64,000 nucleotides of DNA from Kribbella caucasensis (GTDB lineage Bacteria > Actinomycetota > Actinomycetes > Propionibacteriales > Kribbellaceae), in the NCBI RefSeq assembly GCF_004361855.1, contig NZ_SNWQ01000002.1, positions 248,001 to 312,000 of the forward strand, in the 5' to 3' direction. Numbering within the stretch: the stretch's first letter is position 1; the number at the start of each line of letters is the position of its first letter. Shown piece by piece: positions 16,715-26,971 of this stretch. Below the pieces are notes generated by a model, which was given only the letters and a program-made list of their open reading frames with translations, did not search any database and was not told the DNA's origin. Made by a program: the position numbers and the translations under genes.

Positions 16715-17287
16715 ATGACGACACTGTTGCTCCCGCTCAGCGAGGCCGCAGGCGAAGAGACCAGCCCGCTGCTGCCGCACACCGCCGAGATCATCTTCGG
16801 CTTCGTCTTCCTGGTCCTGCTGGCGTTCGCCTTCGCCAAGTACGTCGTTCCCAGGTTCGAGAAGGCTTACGCCGACCGGACGCAGGCGATCGAAGGCGGG
16901 ATGAACGAGGCCAAGCAGGCTCAGGCCGAGGCGAAGGCGGCGCTGGAGAAGTACAACGCGCAGCTGGCGGAGGCCCGCCAGGAGGCTGCCAAGATCCGCG
17001 AGGACGCACGTGAGCAGGGTGCGCAGATCATCGCGGAGATGCGCGAGACGGCGAAGGTCGAGGCCGATCGGATCGTGACCCACGCCCGGACCCAGATCGA
17101 CGCCGAGCGGGCCCAGGCGGTCGCGTCGCTGCGCTCCGAGGTCGGCCACATGGCGACCACGCTGGCCGGCCGGATCGTCGGCGAGTCGCTCGAGGACGAG
17201 GCGCGTCAGCGTCGCACCGTCGAGCGGTTCCTCGCGGACCTCGAGGCGTCGGAGTCCGCGCGACAGGCCGTCGGAACGGACGGCTGA
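16715..17287 (+). CDS. atpF: ATP synthase F0 subunit b
   Basis: Peripheral stalk subunit: one N-terminal membrane helix (about residues 27-46, EIIFGFVFLVLLAFAFAKYV) followed by a long charged coiled coil reaching F1. 190 residues. Rich in Ala/Glu/Lys/Arg with heptad character (KAALEKYNAQLAEARQEAAK). Its stop shares one base with the atpH start (TGATG), indicating coupling. Confidence 0.95.
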   Translation: MTTLLLPLSEAAGEETSPLLPHTAEIIFGFVFLVLLAFAFAKYVVPRFEKAYADRTQAIEGGMNEAKQAQAEAKAALEKYNAQLAEARQEAAKIREDAREQGAQIIAEMRETAKVEADRIVTHARTQIDAERAQAVASLRSEVGHMATTLAGRIVGESLEDEARQRRTVERFLADLEASESARQAVGTDG

Positions 17288-18084
17288 TGCGCGGCGCGTC
17301 GCAGGAGTCACTCGCCCGGGCCACGGAGGCCCTGGCGGGTGTCACCGTCACCGAAACCCTCGGCGAGGAGCTGTTCTCGATCGCCCGGGTGCTCGACGGC
17401 AACGGCTCGCTGCGCCGGGCGCTGACCGACCCCGCGCGGTCGTCGGCCCAGCGCGTCGGCCTGGTCCAGCAGCTGTTCGGCGGCAAGGTCTCCGCCCCCG
17501 CGGAGCAGATCCTGACCGCCGCGGTCGGCGGTCGCTGGGTCAGCAGCCGGGACCTCGGCAACGCGCTGGACGAGCTGAGCGTGCAGGCCGACGTCGCGTA
17601 CGCCGACGGCCAGGGCAAGCTGGACGAGGTGGAGGACGAGCTGTTCCGGCTGGACCGGGTGGTCGCGGCCGAGCGGAGGCTGAGCGACAAGCTGAGCGAC
17701 CGCAACATCCCGGTCGGGCCGCGGCAGGAGCTGATCCGCGGTCTGCTGCAGGGCAAGGCCGATCCCGTCAGCGTACGGCTGGCCGAGCGCGCGGTGGACG
17801 GCCGGGGACGCGGCTTCGCGGCCTCGATGCGGGCCTACCAGGTCGCCGCCGCGGCCCGGCGCAGCGCCAGCATCGCGACCGTACGGGTGGCCACGGATCT
17901 GAGCGAGGCGGAACGCAGCCGGCTCGCCGAGGTGCTCGGCCGGCAGTACGGTCGGCTCATCCAGCTGAACGTGATCGTGGACCCCGACGTCGTCGGCGGC
18001 GTACGGGTGGACATCGGTGACGAAGTGATCGACGGAACGATCGCGGCCAGGCTCGACGAGGCGCAACGGCGCATCGCGGGCTGA
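17287..18084 (+). CDS. atpH: ATP synthase F1 subunit delta
   Basis: Links the b stalk to the top of F1. 265 residues, longer than the about 177 of E. coli but typical of high-GC actinobacteria that have an extended N-terminal region and separate b and delta genes. C-terminal signature: LIQLNVIVDPDVVGGVRVDIGDE, here cited in part as VVGGVRVDIGDEVIDG. ATG 17287 overlaps the atpF stop. An 89-bp gap follows before atpA. Confidence 0.94.
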   Translation: MRGASQESLARATEALAGVTVTETLGEELFSIARVLDGNGSLRRALTDPARSSAQRVGLVQQLFGGKVSAPAEQILTAAVGGRWVSSRDLGNALDELSVQADVAYADGQGKLDEVEDELFRLDRVVAAERRLSDKLSDRNIPVGPRQELIRGLLQGKADPVSVRLAERAVDGRGRGFAASMRAYQVAAAARRSASIATVRVATDLSEAERSRLAEVLGRQYGRLIQLNVIVDPDVVGGVRVDIGDEVIDGTIAARLDEAQRRIAG

Positions 18085-18173
18085 CTGACCTCAACGACAT
18101 ATCCGGCTTCCAGGCCTGGCAAGTGCCTCGGGAGCCACAACAGGCCAGCTAGGTCAAGGAAGCAGGGAAGCAA

Positions 18174-19811
18174 ATGGCGGAGCTCACGATCAGGCCGGAG
18201 GAGATCCGGGACGCCCTGGATCGCTTCGTCTCCAGCTACGAGCCGGAGACGGCGACCCGGGAAGAGGTCGGCACGGTTGTCGACGCGGGTGACGGTATCG
18301 CGCACGTCGAGGGCCTGCCCTCGGCGATGACGAACGAGCTGCTCGAGTTCGAGGACGGCACCCAGGGCATCGCGCTGAACCTCGACGTCCGCAACATCGG
18401 TGTCGTCGTCCTCGGTGAGTTCGACGGCATCGAGGAGGGCCAGCAGGTCCGCCGGACCGGCCAGGTCCTGTCGGTCGGTGTCGGCGAGGGCTACCTCGGT
18501 CGCGTGGTCGACCCGATGGGGAAGCCGATCGACGGCCTCGGTGAGATCAAGGACCTCGAGGGCACCCGCGCGCTCGAGCTGCAGGCGGCCGGCGTGATGG
18601 ACCGCCAGGAGGTCCGCGAGCCGCTGCAGACCGGGATCAAGGCGATCGACGGGATGATCCCGATCGGCCGTGGTCAGCGGCAGCTGATCATCGGCGACCG
18701 CAAGACCGGCAAGACGGCGATCGCGGTCGACACGATCATCAACCAGAAGGCCAACTGGGACTCGGGCGACCCGCAGAAGCAGGTCCGCTGCATCTACGTC
18801 GCGATCGGCCAGAAGGGCTCGACCATCGCCGCCGTCCGCGGCGCGCTGGAAGAGGCCGGCGCGATGGCGTACACCACCATCGTCGCCTCCCCGGCGTCCG
18901 ACCCGGCCGGCTTCAAGTACGTCGCGCCGTACACCGGCTCGGCGATCGGCCAGCACTGGATGTACCAGGGCAAGCACGTCCTGATCGTGTTCGACGACCT
19001 GAGCAAGCAGGCCGAGGCGTACCGCTCGATGTCGCTGCTGCTGCGCCGCCCGCCGGGCCGCGAGGCCTACCCGGGCGACGTCTTCTACCTGCACAGCCGC
19101 CTGCTGGAGCGCTGCGCGAAGCTGTCCGACGGGTTCGGCGGCGGTTCGATGACCGGTCTGCCGATCATCGAGACCAAGGCCAACGACGTGTCGGCGTTCA
19201 TCCCGACCAACGTCATCTCGATCACCGACGGCCAGATCTTCCTGCAGTCCGACCTGTTCAACGCCAACATCCGCCCCGCCATCGACGTCGGTATCTCGGT
19301 GTCCCGGGTCGGCGGCGCCGCGCAGGTCAAGGGCATGAAGAAGGTCTCCGGCTCACTGAAGCTGGACCTGGCCCAGTTCCGCGCGATGGAGGCGTTCGCG
19401 ATGTTCGCCTCCGACCTGGACGCCACCTCCCGTCGGCAGCTCGACCGTGGCCAGCGACTGGTGGAGCTGCTCCGTCAGCCGCAGTACTCGCCGTACCCGG
19501 TCGAGGAGCAGACGGTCTCCATCTGGGCCGGTACGACGGGCAAGTTCGACGACGTCCCGACCTCGGACGTGCTCCGGTTCGAGCGCGAGTTCCTCGACTA
19601 CCTGCGGCGCGAGAGCAAGGTGCTCGACAGCGTCCGTGAGTCGGGCCTGTTCGACGACGACGCGGCGCAGGCCGTGACGGCGGCGCTGGACGAGTTCAAG
19701 CCGACCTTCCAGACTGGTACCGGCGAGCTGCTGGCCGGCAAGGAAGAGGCCGAGGCGATGGACGTGGCGGACGTGGAGCAGGAGCAGATCGTCCGGCAGA
19801 AGCGGGGCTGA
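18174..19811 (+). CDS. atpA: ATP synthase F1 subunit alpha
   Basis: Non-catalytic nucleotide-binding subunit of the F1 hexamer. 545 residues. Walker A GDRKTGKT with K180; [20 protein letters not shown] is the conserved alpha/beta signature region and contains the arginine-finger region nearby. The C-terminus extends about 30 residues past the E. coli protein ([16 protein letters not shown]), a feature also seen in mycobacterial alpha subunits, where the tail suppresses ATP hydrolysis; whether it does so here is inference. ATG 18174 follows AAGCAGGGAAGCAA. Confidence 0.97.
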   Translation: MAELTIRPEEIRDALDRFVSSYEPETATREEVGTVVDAGDGIAHVEGLPSAMTNELLEFEDGTQGIALNLDVRNIGVVVLGEFDGIEEGQQVRRTGQVLSVGVGEGYLGRVVDPMGKPIDGLGEIKDLEGTRALELQAAGVMDRQEVREPLQTGIKAIDGMIPIGRGQRQLIIGDRKTGKTAIAVDTIINQKANWDSGDPQKQVRCIYVAIGQKGSTIAAVRGALEEAGAMAYTTIVASPASDPAGFKYVAPYTGSAIGQHWMYQGKHVLIVFDDLSKQAEAYRSMSLLLRRPPGREAYPGDVFYLHSRLLERCAKLSDGFGGGSMTGLPIIETKANDVSAFIPTNVISITDGQIFLQSDLFNANIRPAIDVGISVSRVGGAAQVKGMKKVSGSLKLDLAQFRAMEAFAMFASDLDATSRRQLDRGQRLVELLRQPQYSPYPVEEQTVSIWAGTTGKFDDVPTSDVLRFEREFLDYLRRESKVLDSVRESGLFDDDAAQAVTAALDEFKPTFQTGTGELLAGKEEAEAMDVADVEQEQIVRQKRG

Positions 19812-19817
19812 TCAACC

Positions 19818-22188
<2,371 letters not shown>

Positions 22189-22189
<1 letters not shown>

Positions 22190-22596
22190 TGGCCGACGAG
22201 AGCGGCAAGCACCTGGAGGTCGCGCTGGTCGCGGCCGAGCGGACGGTGTGGCAAGGGCAGGCGAAGATCGTCATCGCCCGCACCACCGACGGTGACCTCG
22301 GCATCCTGCCCGGCCACGCGCCGCTGCTCGGCCTGTTGCAGGGTGGCACCGTCCAGGTGCGGACCGTCGACGACGAGTTCTTCGTCGCGGCGGCGCCGGA
22401 GGGCTTCATCTCGGTGGCGAACGACCGGGTCTCGATCCTGGCCGAGAACGCCGAGATGGGCCACGACATCGACCTCGAGCAGGCCCGGCTGGACCTGGAG
22501 CGGGCGCACGCCGCCGGCACCAGCTCCGAGGGCGAGCACGAGGAGCACGTGCGCATCGCTGAGGCACGGCTGCGGGCCGCCGAGCAGGCGGACTGA
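22189..22596 (+). CDS. atpC: ATP synthase F1 subunit epsilon
   Basis: Rotor foot subunit that couples gamma to the c ring and can regulate ATPase activity. 135 residues from ATG 22189, overlapping the atpD stop. N-terminal beta sandwich (HLEVALVAAERTVWQGQ, GDLGILPGHAPLLGLL) and a C-terminal helical hairpin region with LEQARLDLERAHA. Last gene of the core atp operon. Confidence 0.95.
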
Positions 22597-22637
22597 CCGG
22601 GGCGGTGGGGTGGGGCCGCATTGGCACTGAACCCACC

Positions 22638-22646
22638 TGCCATAAT
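22638..22646 (+). promoter_or_regulatory. Extended -10 element upstream of the DUF2550 gene
   Basis: TGC-CATAAT at 22638-22646 in the 123-bp gap after atpC; a weak -35-like GCATTG lies 17 bp upstream of the hexamer. This could drive the DUF2550 gene independently of the atp operon, with a leader of about 65 nt. Confidence 0.35.
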
Positions 22647-22719
22647 TGAACATCGCGTCAGTCAGTACGGTTCGGGGAAGATGCCGCCAAGCCGTCGGCA
22701 TCAGGAATGAGGTCGGTAT

Positions 22720-23151
22720 ATGAGGACAGTCCTCGATGTGGTCGGGGTCTGTTTCCTTGCTGCCGTACTGCTGATCATCGCTTTCGCGTGCCGCCGTCGC
22801 TGGTTGTCCAGGGACGGCGGCACGTTCGATTGCAGCCTGCAACTGGCCGAGAAGGACCACGGCCGCGGCTGGGCCCTCGGCCTGGCCCGGTACGTCGGTG
22901 ACGAACTGCAGTGGTTCCGGGTCTTCAGCCTCGCCTGGTGGCCGAAGCTGGTGGTGAACCGGCACCAGCTGCAAGGCGTCACCACCCGCCGCCCGATGGG
23001 TAACGAGCCGCTGGTCACTTACGCCGGTCACGTCATAGTGGACGCCGAGCTGCGGGACCGAACGGTGCACTTCGCGATGACCGAGGAAGCCCTGACCGGT
23101 GTCCTCGCCTGGATGGAGTCCGCGCCACCGAACACCCAGACCTACCTCTGA
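22720..23151 (+). CDS. DUF2550 family membrane protein
   Basis: 143 residues: an N-terminal hydrophobic helix (VVGVCFLAAVLLIIAFACRR) followed by a soluble domain with FDCSLQL, GWALGLARYVGDELQWFRVFS and the central WWPKLVVNR, matching the actinobacterial DUF2550 family. The M. tuberculosis equivalent Rv1312 also follows atpC. Function unknown; linkage suggests a role at the membrane, possibly in energy metabolism, but that is only context. ATG 22720 is chosen by the membrane helix position. Confidence 0.85.
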   Translation: MRTVLDVVGVCFLAAVLLIIAFACRRRWLSRDGGTFDCSLQLAEKDHGRGWALGLARYVGDELQWFRVFSLAWWPKLVVNRHQLQGVTTRRPMGNEPLVTYAGHVIVDAELRDRTVHFAMTEEALTGVLAWMESAPPNTQTYL

Positions 23152-23175
23152 CGTTTTGCCCCGGCCGTCTAGGGT
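23148..23175 (+). promoter_or_regulatory. Candidate leaderless promoter of sppA
   Basis: CTGACG (23148-23153), 16-bp spacer, TAGGGT (23170-23175). The -10 ends 6 bp before the sppA ATG at 23182, so the transcript would begin at or next to the start codon. No Shine-Dalgarno precedes the ATG. Confidence 0.45.
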
Positions 23176-23181
23176 CGGTGT

Positions 23182-24840
23182 ATGACGGGCATTCTGCTGG
23201 AGCTGGATCTGACCCGGGGCGTGCTGGAAACGCCGCCCTCATCACCGCTGGCCGCCTTCCGGGCCCGCCATCTGCCCACCCTGCGGGAACTGGTCGCCGG
23301 CCTGCGTAAAGCGTCCCGCGACGACACGGTCGTCGGCCTGGTCGCGCACGTCGGTGGGCCCGCCTTGTCGTTGGCGCAGGTGCAGGATCTACGTGAGGCG
23401 GTCACCGACTTCCGGGCCGCGGGGAAGCCGGCGGTCGCCTGGACCGAGTCGTTCGGCGAGGTCGGCGCCGGCACCGTTCCGTACTACCTGGCCACCGCGT
23501 TCGACGAGATCTGGGTCCAGCCGTCGGGGGAGCTCGGCATCACCGGGGTCTCGGTGCAGGCCACCTTCATCCGGGGCGCGCTCGACAAAGCCGGCGTGAT
23601 TCCCCAGTTCGGCAAACGCCGGGAGTACAAGACCGCGGCCGACACCTTCACCGAGAAGGAGATGAGCGGTCCCGCCAAGGAGATGGCGACGCGGCTGGCC
23701 GAGTCGGCGTACGAGCAGATCGTCGAGGGCATCGCCGTCCGCCGACAGCTCGACAGCGCGCGGGTCCGTGAGCTCGTCGACAGCGCGCCGTTGCCGGCCG
23801 AGGCGGGACGTGAGGCAGGGCTAGTGGACCGGCTCGGTTATCGCTCCGACGTGTACGACGAACTGCGCAAGAGCCTGGGGGAGACCACCCGGTTGCTGGT
23901 CGAGCGGTACCACCGTCGCCCGCCGCGCACGGTCAATGAGGTGATGGACAACCTGCCCTGGCCGCAGAAGCCCGTCGTCGCGGTCATCCGCGTCTCGGGT
24001 GCCATCACCGTCGGGCGCAACTCCGGTGGTGGCCCGCTCGGCGGTCCGCGGACTGGTTCCGACACGATCACCGCTGCCCTTCGCCACGTGGCCGACGACG
24101 ACAAGATCAAAGCCGTCGTACTGCGGGTCGACAGCCCGGGTGGTTCGTACATCGCCTCCGACGCCATCCGCCACGAGGTACTCCGGCTGCGCTCGACCGG
24201 CAAACCAGTGATCGCGTCGATGGGGAGCGTCGCGGCGTCGGGCGGCTACTTCGTCGCGATGCCGGCCGATATCGTCGTCGCCCAGCCGGGCACGATCACC
24301 GGTTCGATCGGCGTGCTCACCGGCAAGGGCGTCGTCCGGGACGCGCTCGGCCGCATCGGCATCACCCAGGAAGCCGTGTCCCGTGGCGAGAACGCCCGGA
24401 TGTACTCGGCCCAGGAGGAGTTCTCGCCGGAGCAGTGGGCACGGCTGGAGGAGACCCTCGACCGGATCTACGCCGACTTCGTCGCCAAGGCAGCCCAGGA
24501 TCGCGGCCTGCCGGAGGAGCGGCTCGAATCCCTGGCCCGCGGCCGGGTCTGGACCGGCGCCGACGCCCACGAACGCAAGCTGGTCGACGAACTCGGCGGC
24601 TTCGAACGCGCCCTCCAACTCGCCTGCACCCGGGCCGGCCTGGACCGCGATCACATCGCCCTCACGGTCGCCCCGCACCGCAACCTGCTCGCCCGGCTGA
24701 GGCCGCCGACTTCCACCGACGACCTGGCCGTCACTGCCGCCCCGCTGAGCTTCGATGGCGTCACCGAGTCCGTCTACACGGCCCTCGGTCTCCCGCCCAC
24801 CGGGGTCCTCGCGATGCCGCTGTCGTGGCGCCTCGAGTAA
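23182..24840 (+). CDS. sppA: Signal peptide peptidase SppA, long (67K-type) form
   Basis: Serine protease of the S49 family that degrades signal peptides left in the membrane. 552 residues with two tandem ClpP-like domains as in E. coli SppA. The general-base lysine is K150 (REYKTAADTF) in the N-terminal half and the nucleophile is S353 (VAASGGYF) in the C-terminal half, so the split Ser-Lys dyad is complete. I see no obvious N-terminal membrane helix: the protein starts MTGILLELDLTRGVLE, suggesting a cytoplasmic or peripheral protein, as in related actinobacterial homologues. Followed immediately by a strong hairpin. Confidence 0.93.
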   Translation: MTGILLELDLTRGVLETPPSSPLAAFRARHLPTLRELVAGLRKASRDDTVVGLVAHVGGPALSLAQVQDLREAVTDFRAAGKPAVAWTESFGEVGAGTVPYYLATAFDEIWVQPSGELGITGVSVQATFIRGALDKAGVIPQFGKRREYKTAADTFTEKEMSGPAKEMATRLAESAYEQIVEGIAVRRQLDSARVRELVDSAPLPAEAGREAGLVDRLGYRSDVYDELRKSLGETTRLLVERYHRRPPRTVNEVMDNLPWPQKPVVAVIRVSGAITVGRNSGGGPLGGPRTGSDTITAALRHVADDDKIKAVVLRVDSPGGSYIASDAIRHEVLRLRSTGKPVIASMGSVAASGGYFVAMPADIVVAQPGTITGSIGVLTGKGVVRDALGRIGITQEAVSRGENARMYSAQEEFSPEQWARLEETLDRIYADFVAKAAQDRGLPEERLESLARGRVWTGADAHERKLVDELGGFERALQLACTRAGLDRDHIALTVAPHRNLLARLRPPTSTDDLAVTAAPLSFDGVTESVYTALGLPPTGVLAMPLSWRLE

Positions 24841-24882
24841 CGTCCGAAGAACCTTGGCCTATGACGCAAGGTTCTTCGGACG
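24841..24882. terminator. Bidirectional terminator between sppA and the BNR gene
   Basis: Perfect 16-bp inverted repeat CGTCCGAAGAACCTTG (24841-24856) and its complement (24867-24882) with a 10-nt loop. It begins right after the sppA stop and ends 10 bp before the stop of the convergent BNR gene, so it can serve both directions. Confidence 0.9.
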
Positions 24883-24892
24883 CAACAGTTGT

Positions 24893-26746
24893 TCAGCGGA
24901 CGGCTCCGTAGATGTTCTGGTCGAGGCCGCCGGCGCTCGGGCAGGTGTCGGGGCCGAAGGTGCCGTCGGGGTTGGCGACCCGGCATTGGAGGACGTCGAA
25001 GCCGTCCGTGCCGTCGACCGGGTAGCGCGGATCGTTGCCCGGGACAACGTCTCGGTGATCCGTCCAGGCCATGAACACCGTCGAGCCCGATGCCGCGATG
25101 TAGTTGTAGTCACCGAAGAACGGCACGTCCCGGTCACCGAACTGCTCGTACTGCGGCATCGTGCGAACCGTGGACACCTCGCTGACCGTCCAACTCGCGC
25201 CACCGTTCAATGACGTCGCGTAGAACGCCCCAAGTCCGGGAGCGGCAGCCACCGCGCCCGGCGGATTCGCCGCCACAGCGATGTTTCCGACCGGCACGCT
25301 GCGGAAGTCACGCCCGCCTGGACCCGCCGCCGCGTCGTTCCGGCTGTCCTGCCAGACGGCGTGCAACTGGCCCGCCTCGGCCACGATGTCGGGGAAGTAC
25401 TGGTGTCCGCGCTCCTGCGAGTCGATCCGCGTCGGTGTGGACCACGTCGCACCACCTGTCGTCGTGTTCAGGGCGTAGACCGACGACTGGCTACCGATGC
25501 CCTCGGCAATGGTGCCGTACGTCGTACCGGTGGAGGTCTCCGTGCCGGGCACGCTCCCGTCGTACGCCAGGAAGACCTGGTCCGGATTACCGGCCGCGGT
25601 CGGGTCAGCCGTGATCCGGACCTGCGAGTTCGCCCGGTGGAACACGTAACCGGACTGGCAGGCAAGTGGTCCGTCACCGCAGTCGCGCGCGAACGCCCGC
25701 GGCTCGGGGCTCGCGCAAGTCCCCAGCGTCCCGTCGCCCACCAGACATGCGTCGTACTTCGCCTGGCCGTACGCGGCCGGTGAGACCGTCTGGTCGCCCG
25801 GGTCCCAGCCGACAAAGCCTGTCGCCACGCTCGGCTTGGTGAACGACTTGCCGCCGTTGGTCGACTTCACCCAAACAGCCGCGTTGCCCTGCATCTGCCC
25901 CTGATCAGGGTTGAACTCGAACTGACGCCACGCGACGTAGACGTCACCGTCCCTGGTGACCGCGATATCGCAGAACTGGCTGCCGTGGACCGAGTCCGAG
26001 ACCTTCTGGCTGCGGAAACTGCGGCCGCCGTCACTCGAGCGGGCCAGGAACACCCCGTTGTTCGGACCACTCGCGGTGAAGCGAGCCCAGCACACGTAGA
26101 CGTTTCCCGCATGCGCGCTGTCGGCGCCGCGATCCACCTCGAGCTGGATCTTGTCGTGGAACAGGCCGAGGAAGATCGGGCTCGGCGTCCCACGCTCGAC
26201 CAGCGTGGTGAACTGGTACGCCGGACTGGCGCCGGCCGGCCATCCGTACCGGGCGACCCAGATCGAGCCGAGCGCCGGTCTGGCCCGGTTGAAGGCGATC
26301 CCCGCGTAGTACAGGTTCCCGTCGTTGTCCCACGCCTGCACCGGGTCCCCGGCGTTGTTGACACCGATCCGCTGCAGCGGCGACGCAGTACCGCCTGGTG
26401 ACGCGTCCCCGGGGTAGCCCGGCAGCAGGCTGTTGGTCCACGACGTACCGCCGTCGGCCGAGTAGTAGAAGCCCGCCCAGTTGCCGCCGATGTTCGGGAC
26501 CGTGCAGTAGTCGTTGGCCCCCGAGGTCATCAGCGCCGGATTGTGCGCGGCCACGGTCGCCGTCGGCTCGTTCTGCTGCCGGTTGTTCGTCGAGCAGGCG
26601 GCCAGCACCGGGTCGGTGCCACCGTCGTAGCGCACATAAGTGCGGTCACTGACCGCCACGTCCCCCGGCGCCGCGTCGGCCGGTACGGACAGCAGCGGTA
26701 TCACCAGGCCGGCACCGAGAACGCCGGCCACCACGAAACGCTTCAC
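24893..26746 (-). CDS. Secreted Asp-box (BNR/sialidase-fold) protein
   Basis: 617 residues from GTG 26746 with GGAG upstream; a Sec signal peptide (MKRFVVAGVLGAGLVIPLLS, cleavage near ADA-A) supports this start over the longer open frame to 27103. At least four Asp boxes of the S-x-D-G-G-x-S/T-W/F type are visible (SADGGTSWTN, SSDGGRSFRS, STNGGKSFTK, SLNGGASWTV), so a six-bladed propeller of the sialidase superfamily is expected. I do not see the sialidase arginine triad clearly, so the substrate is unknown; many such proteins act on plant or wall glycans or are catalytically inert. Divergent from the transporter operon at 26972. Confidence 0.8.
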   Translation of the reverse strand: MKRFVVAGVLGAGLVIPLLSVPADAAPGDVAVSDRTYVRYDGGTDPVLAACSTNNRQQNEPTATVAAHNPALMTSGANDYCTVPNIGGNWAGFYYSADGGTSWTNSLLPGYPGDASPGGTASPLQRIGVNNAGDPVQAWDNDGNLYYAGIAFNRARPALGSIWVARYGWPAGASPAYQFTTLVERGTPSPIFLGLFHDKIQLEVDRGADSAHAGNVYVCWARFTASGPNNGVFLARSSDGGRSFRSQKVSDSVHGSQFCDIAVTRDGDVYVAWRQFEFNPDQGQMQGNAAVWVKSTNGGKSFTKPSVATGFVGWDPGDQTVSPAAYGQAKYDACLVGDGTLGTCASPEPRAFARDCGDGPLACQSGYVFHRANSQVRITADPTAAGNPDQVFLAYDGSVPGTETSTGTTYGTIAEGIGSQSSVYALNTTTGGATWSTPTRIDSQERGHQYFPDIVAEAGQLHAVWQDSRNDAAAGPGGRDFRSVPVGNIAVAANPPGAVAAAPGLGAFYATSLNGGASWTVSEVSTVRTMPQYEQFGDRDVPFFGDYNYIAASGSTVFMAWTDHRDVVPGNDPRYPVDGTDGFDVLQCRVANPDGTFGPDTCPSAGGLDQNIYGAVR

Positions 26747-26789
26747 GACTCCACCCCTACTTCCGCTCCACCCCCGAGGAACTCTTCTC

Positions 26790-26818
26790 ACAGAACGCCC
26801 GGCCGCTTCGGCTGTCAA
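26790..26818 (-). promoter_or_regulatory. Candidate promoter of the secreted BNR gene
   Basis: On the minus strand TTGACA (26818-26813), 17-bp spacer, TTCTGT (26795-26790). The transcript would start about 26783, giving a leader of about 37 nt to the GTG start at 26746. Confidence 0.5.
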
Positions 26819-26849
26819 CAACTCGTGCCGGGTTCTCGTTGTCACGGTA

Positions 26850-26878
26850 TTGACATGCGCATTTAACGTCTCTAAGTT
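26850..26878 (+). promoter_or_regulatory. Promoter of transporter unit A
   Basis: A perfect -35 TTGACA (26850-26855), 17-bp spacer, and -10 TAAGTT (26873-26878). Initiation is expected near 26885, within the first palindromic element, about 88 nt before the binding-protein gene at 26972. Confidence 0.65.
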
Positions 26879-26894
26879 CTTGCGCATACGTAAG
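26879..26894. promoter_or_regulatory. Candidate operator 1 (imperfect palindrome)
   Basis: CTTGCGCATACGTAAG, symmetric at 12 of 16 positions, containing the core CATACGTA. It starts right after the -10 box, overlapping the expected transcription start, a classical repressor position. Shares its 8-bp core with operator 2 located 42 bp further (about four helical turns). Confidence 0.5.
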
Positions 26895-26922
26895 AGCAGG
26901 GCCCGGAACGAGTTTGATTGCG

Positions 26923-26940
26923 TGCTCATACGTATGAACA
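26923..26940. promoter_or_regulatory. Candidate operator 2 (palindrome TCATACGTATGA)
   Basis: Perfect 12-bp palindrome at 26926-26937 with partial extension of symmetry to 26923-26940. Lies in the leader of transporter unit A. Central CG and dyad symmetry fit LacI-family operators, and a LacI-type gene is encoded in the same unit at 32626. Confidence 0.55.
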
Positions 26941-26971
26941 TGCAACCGCCCTCAGTACCGGGAGACCTGAC

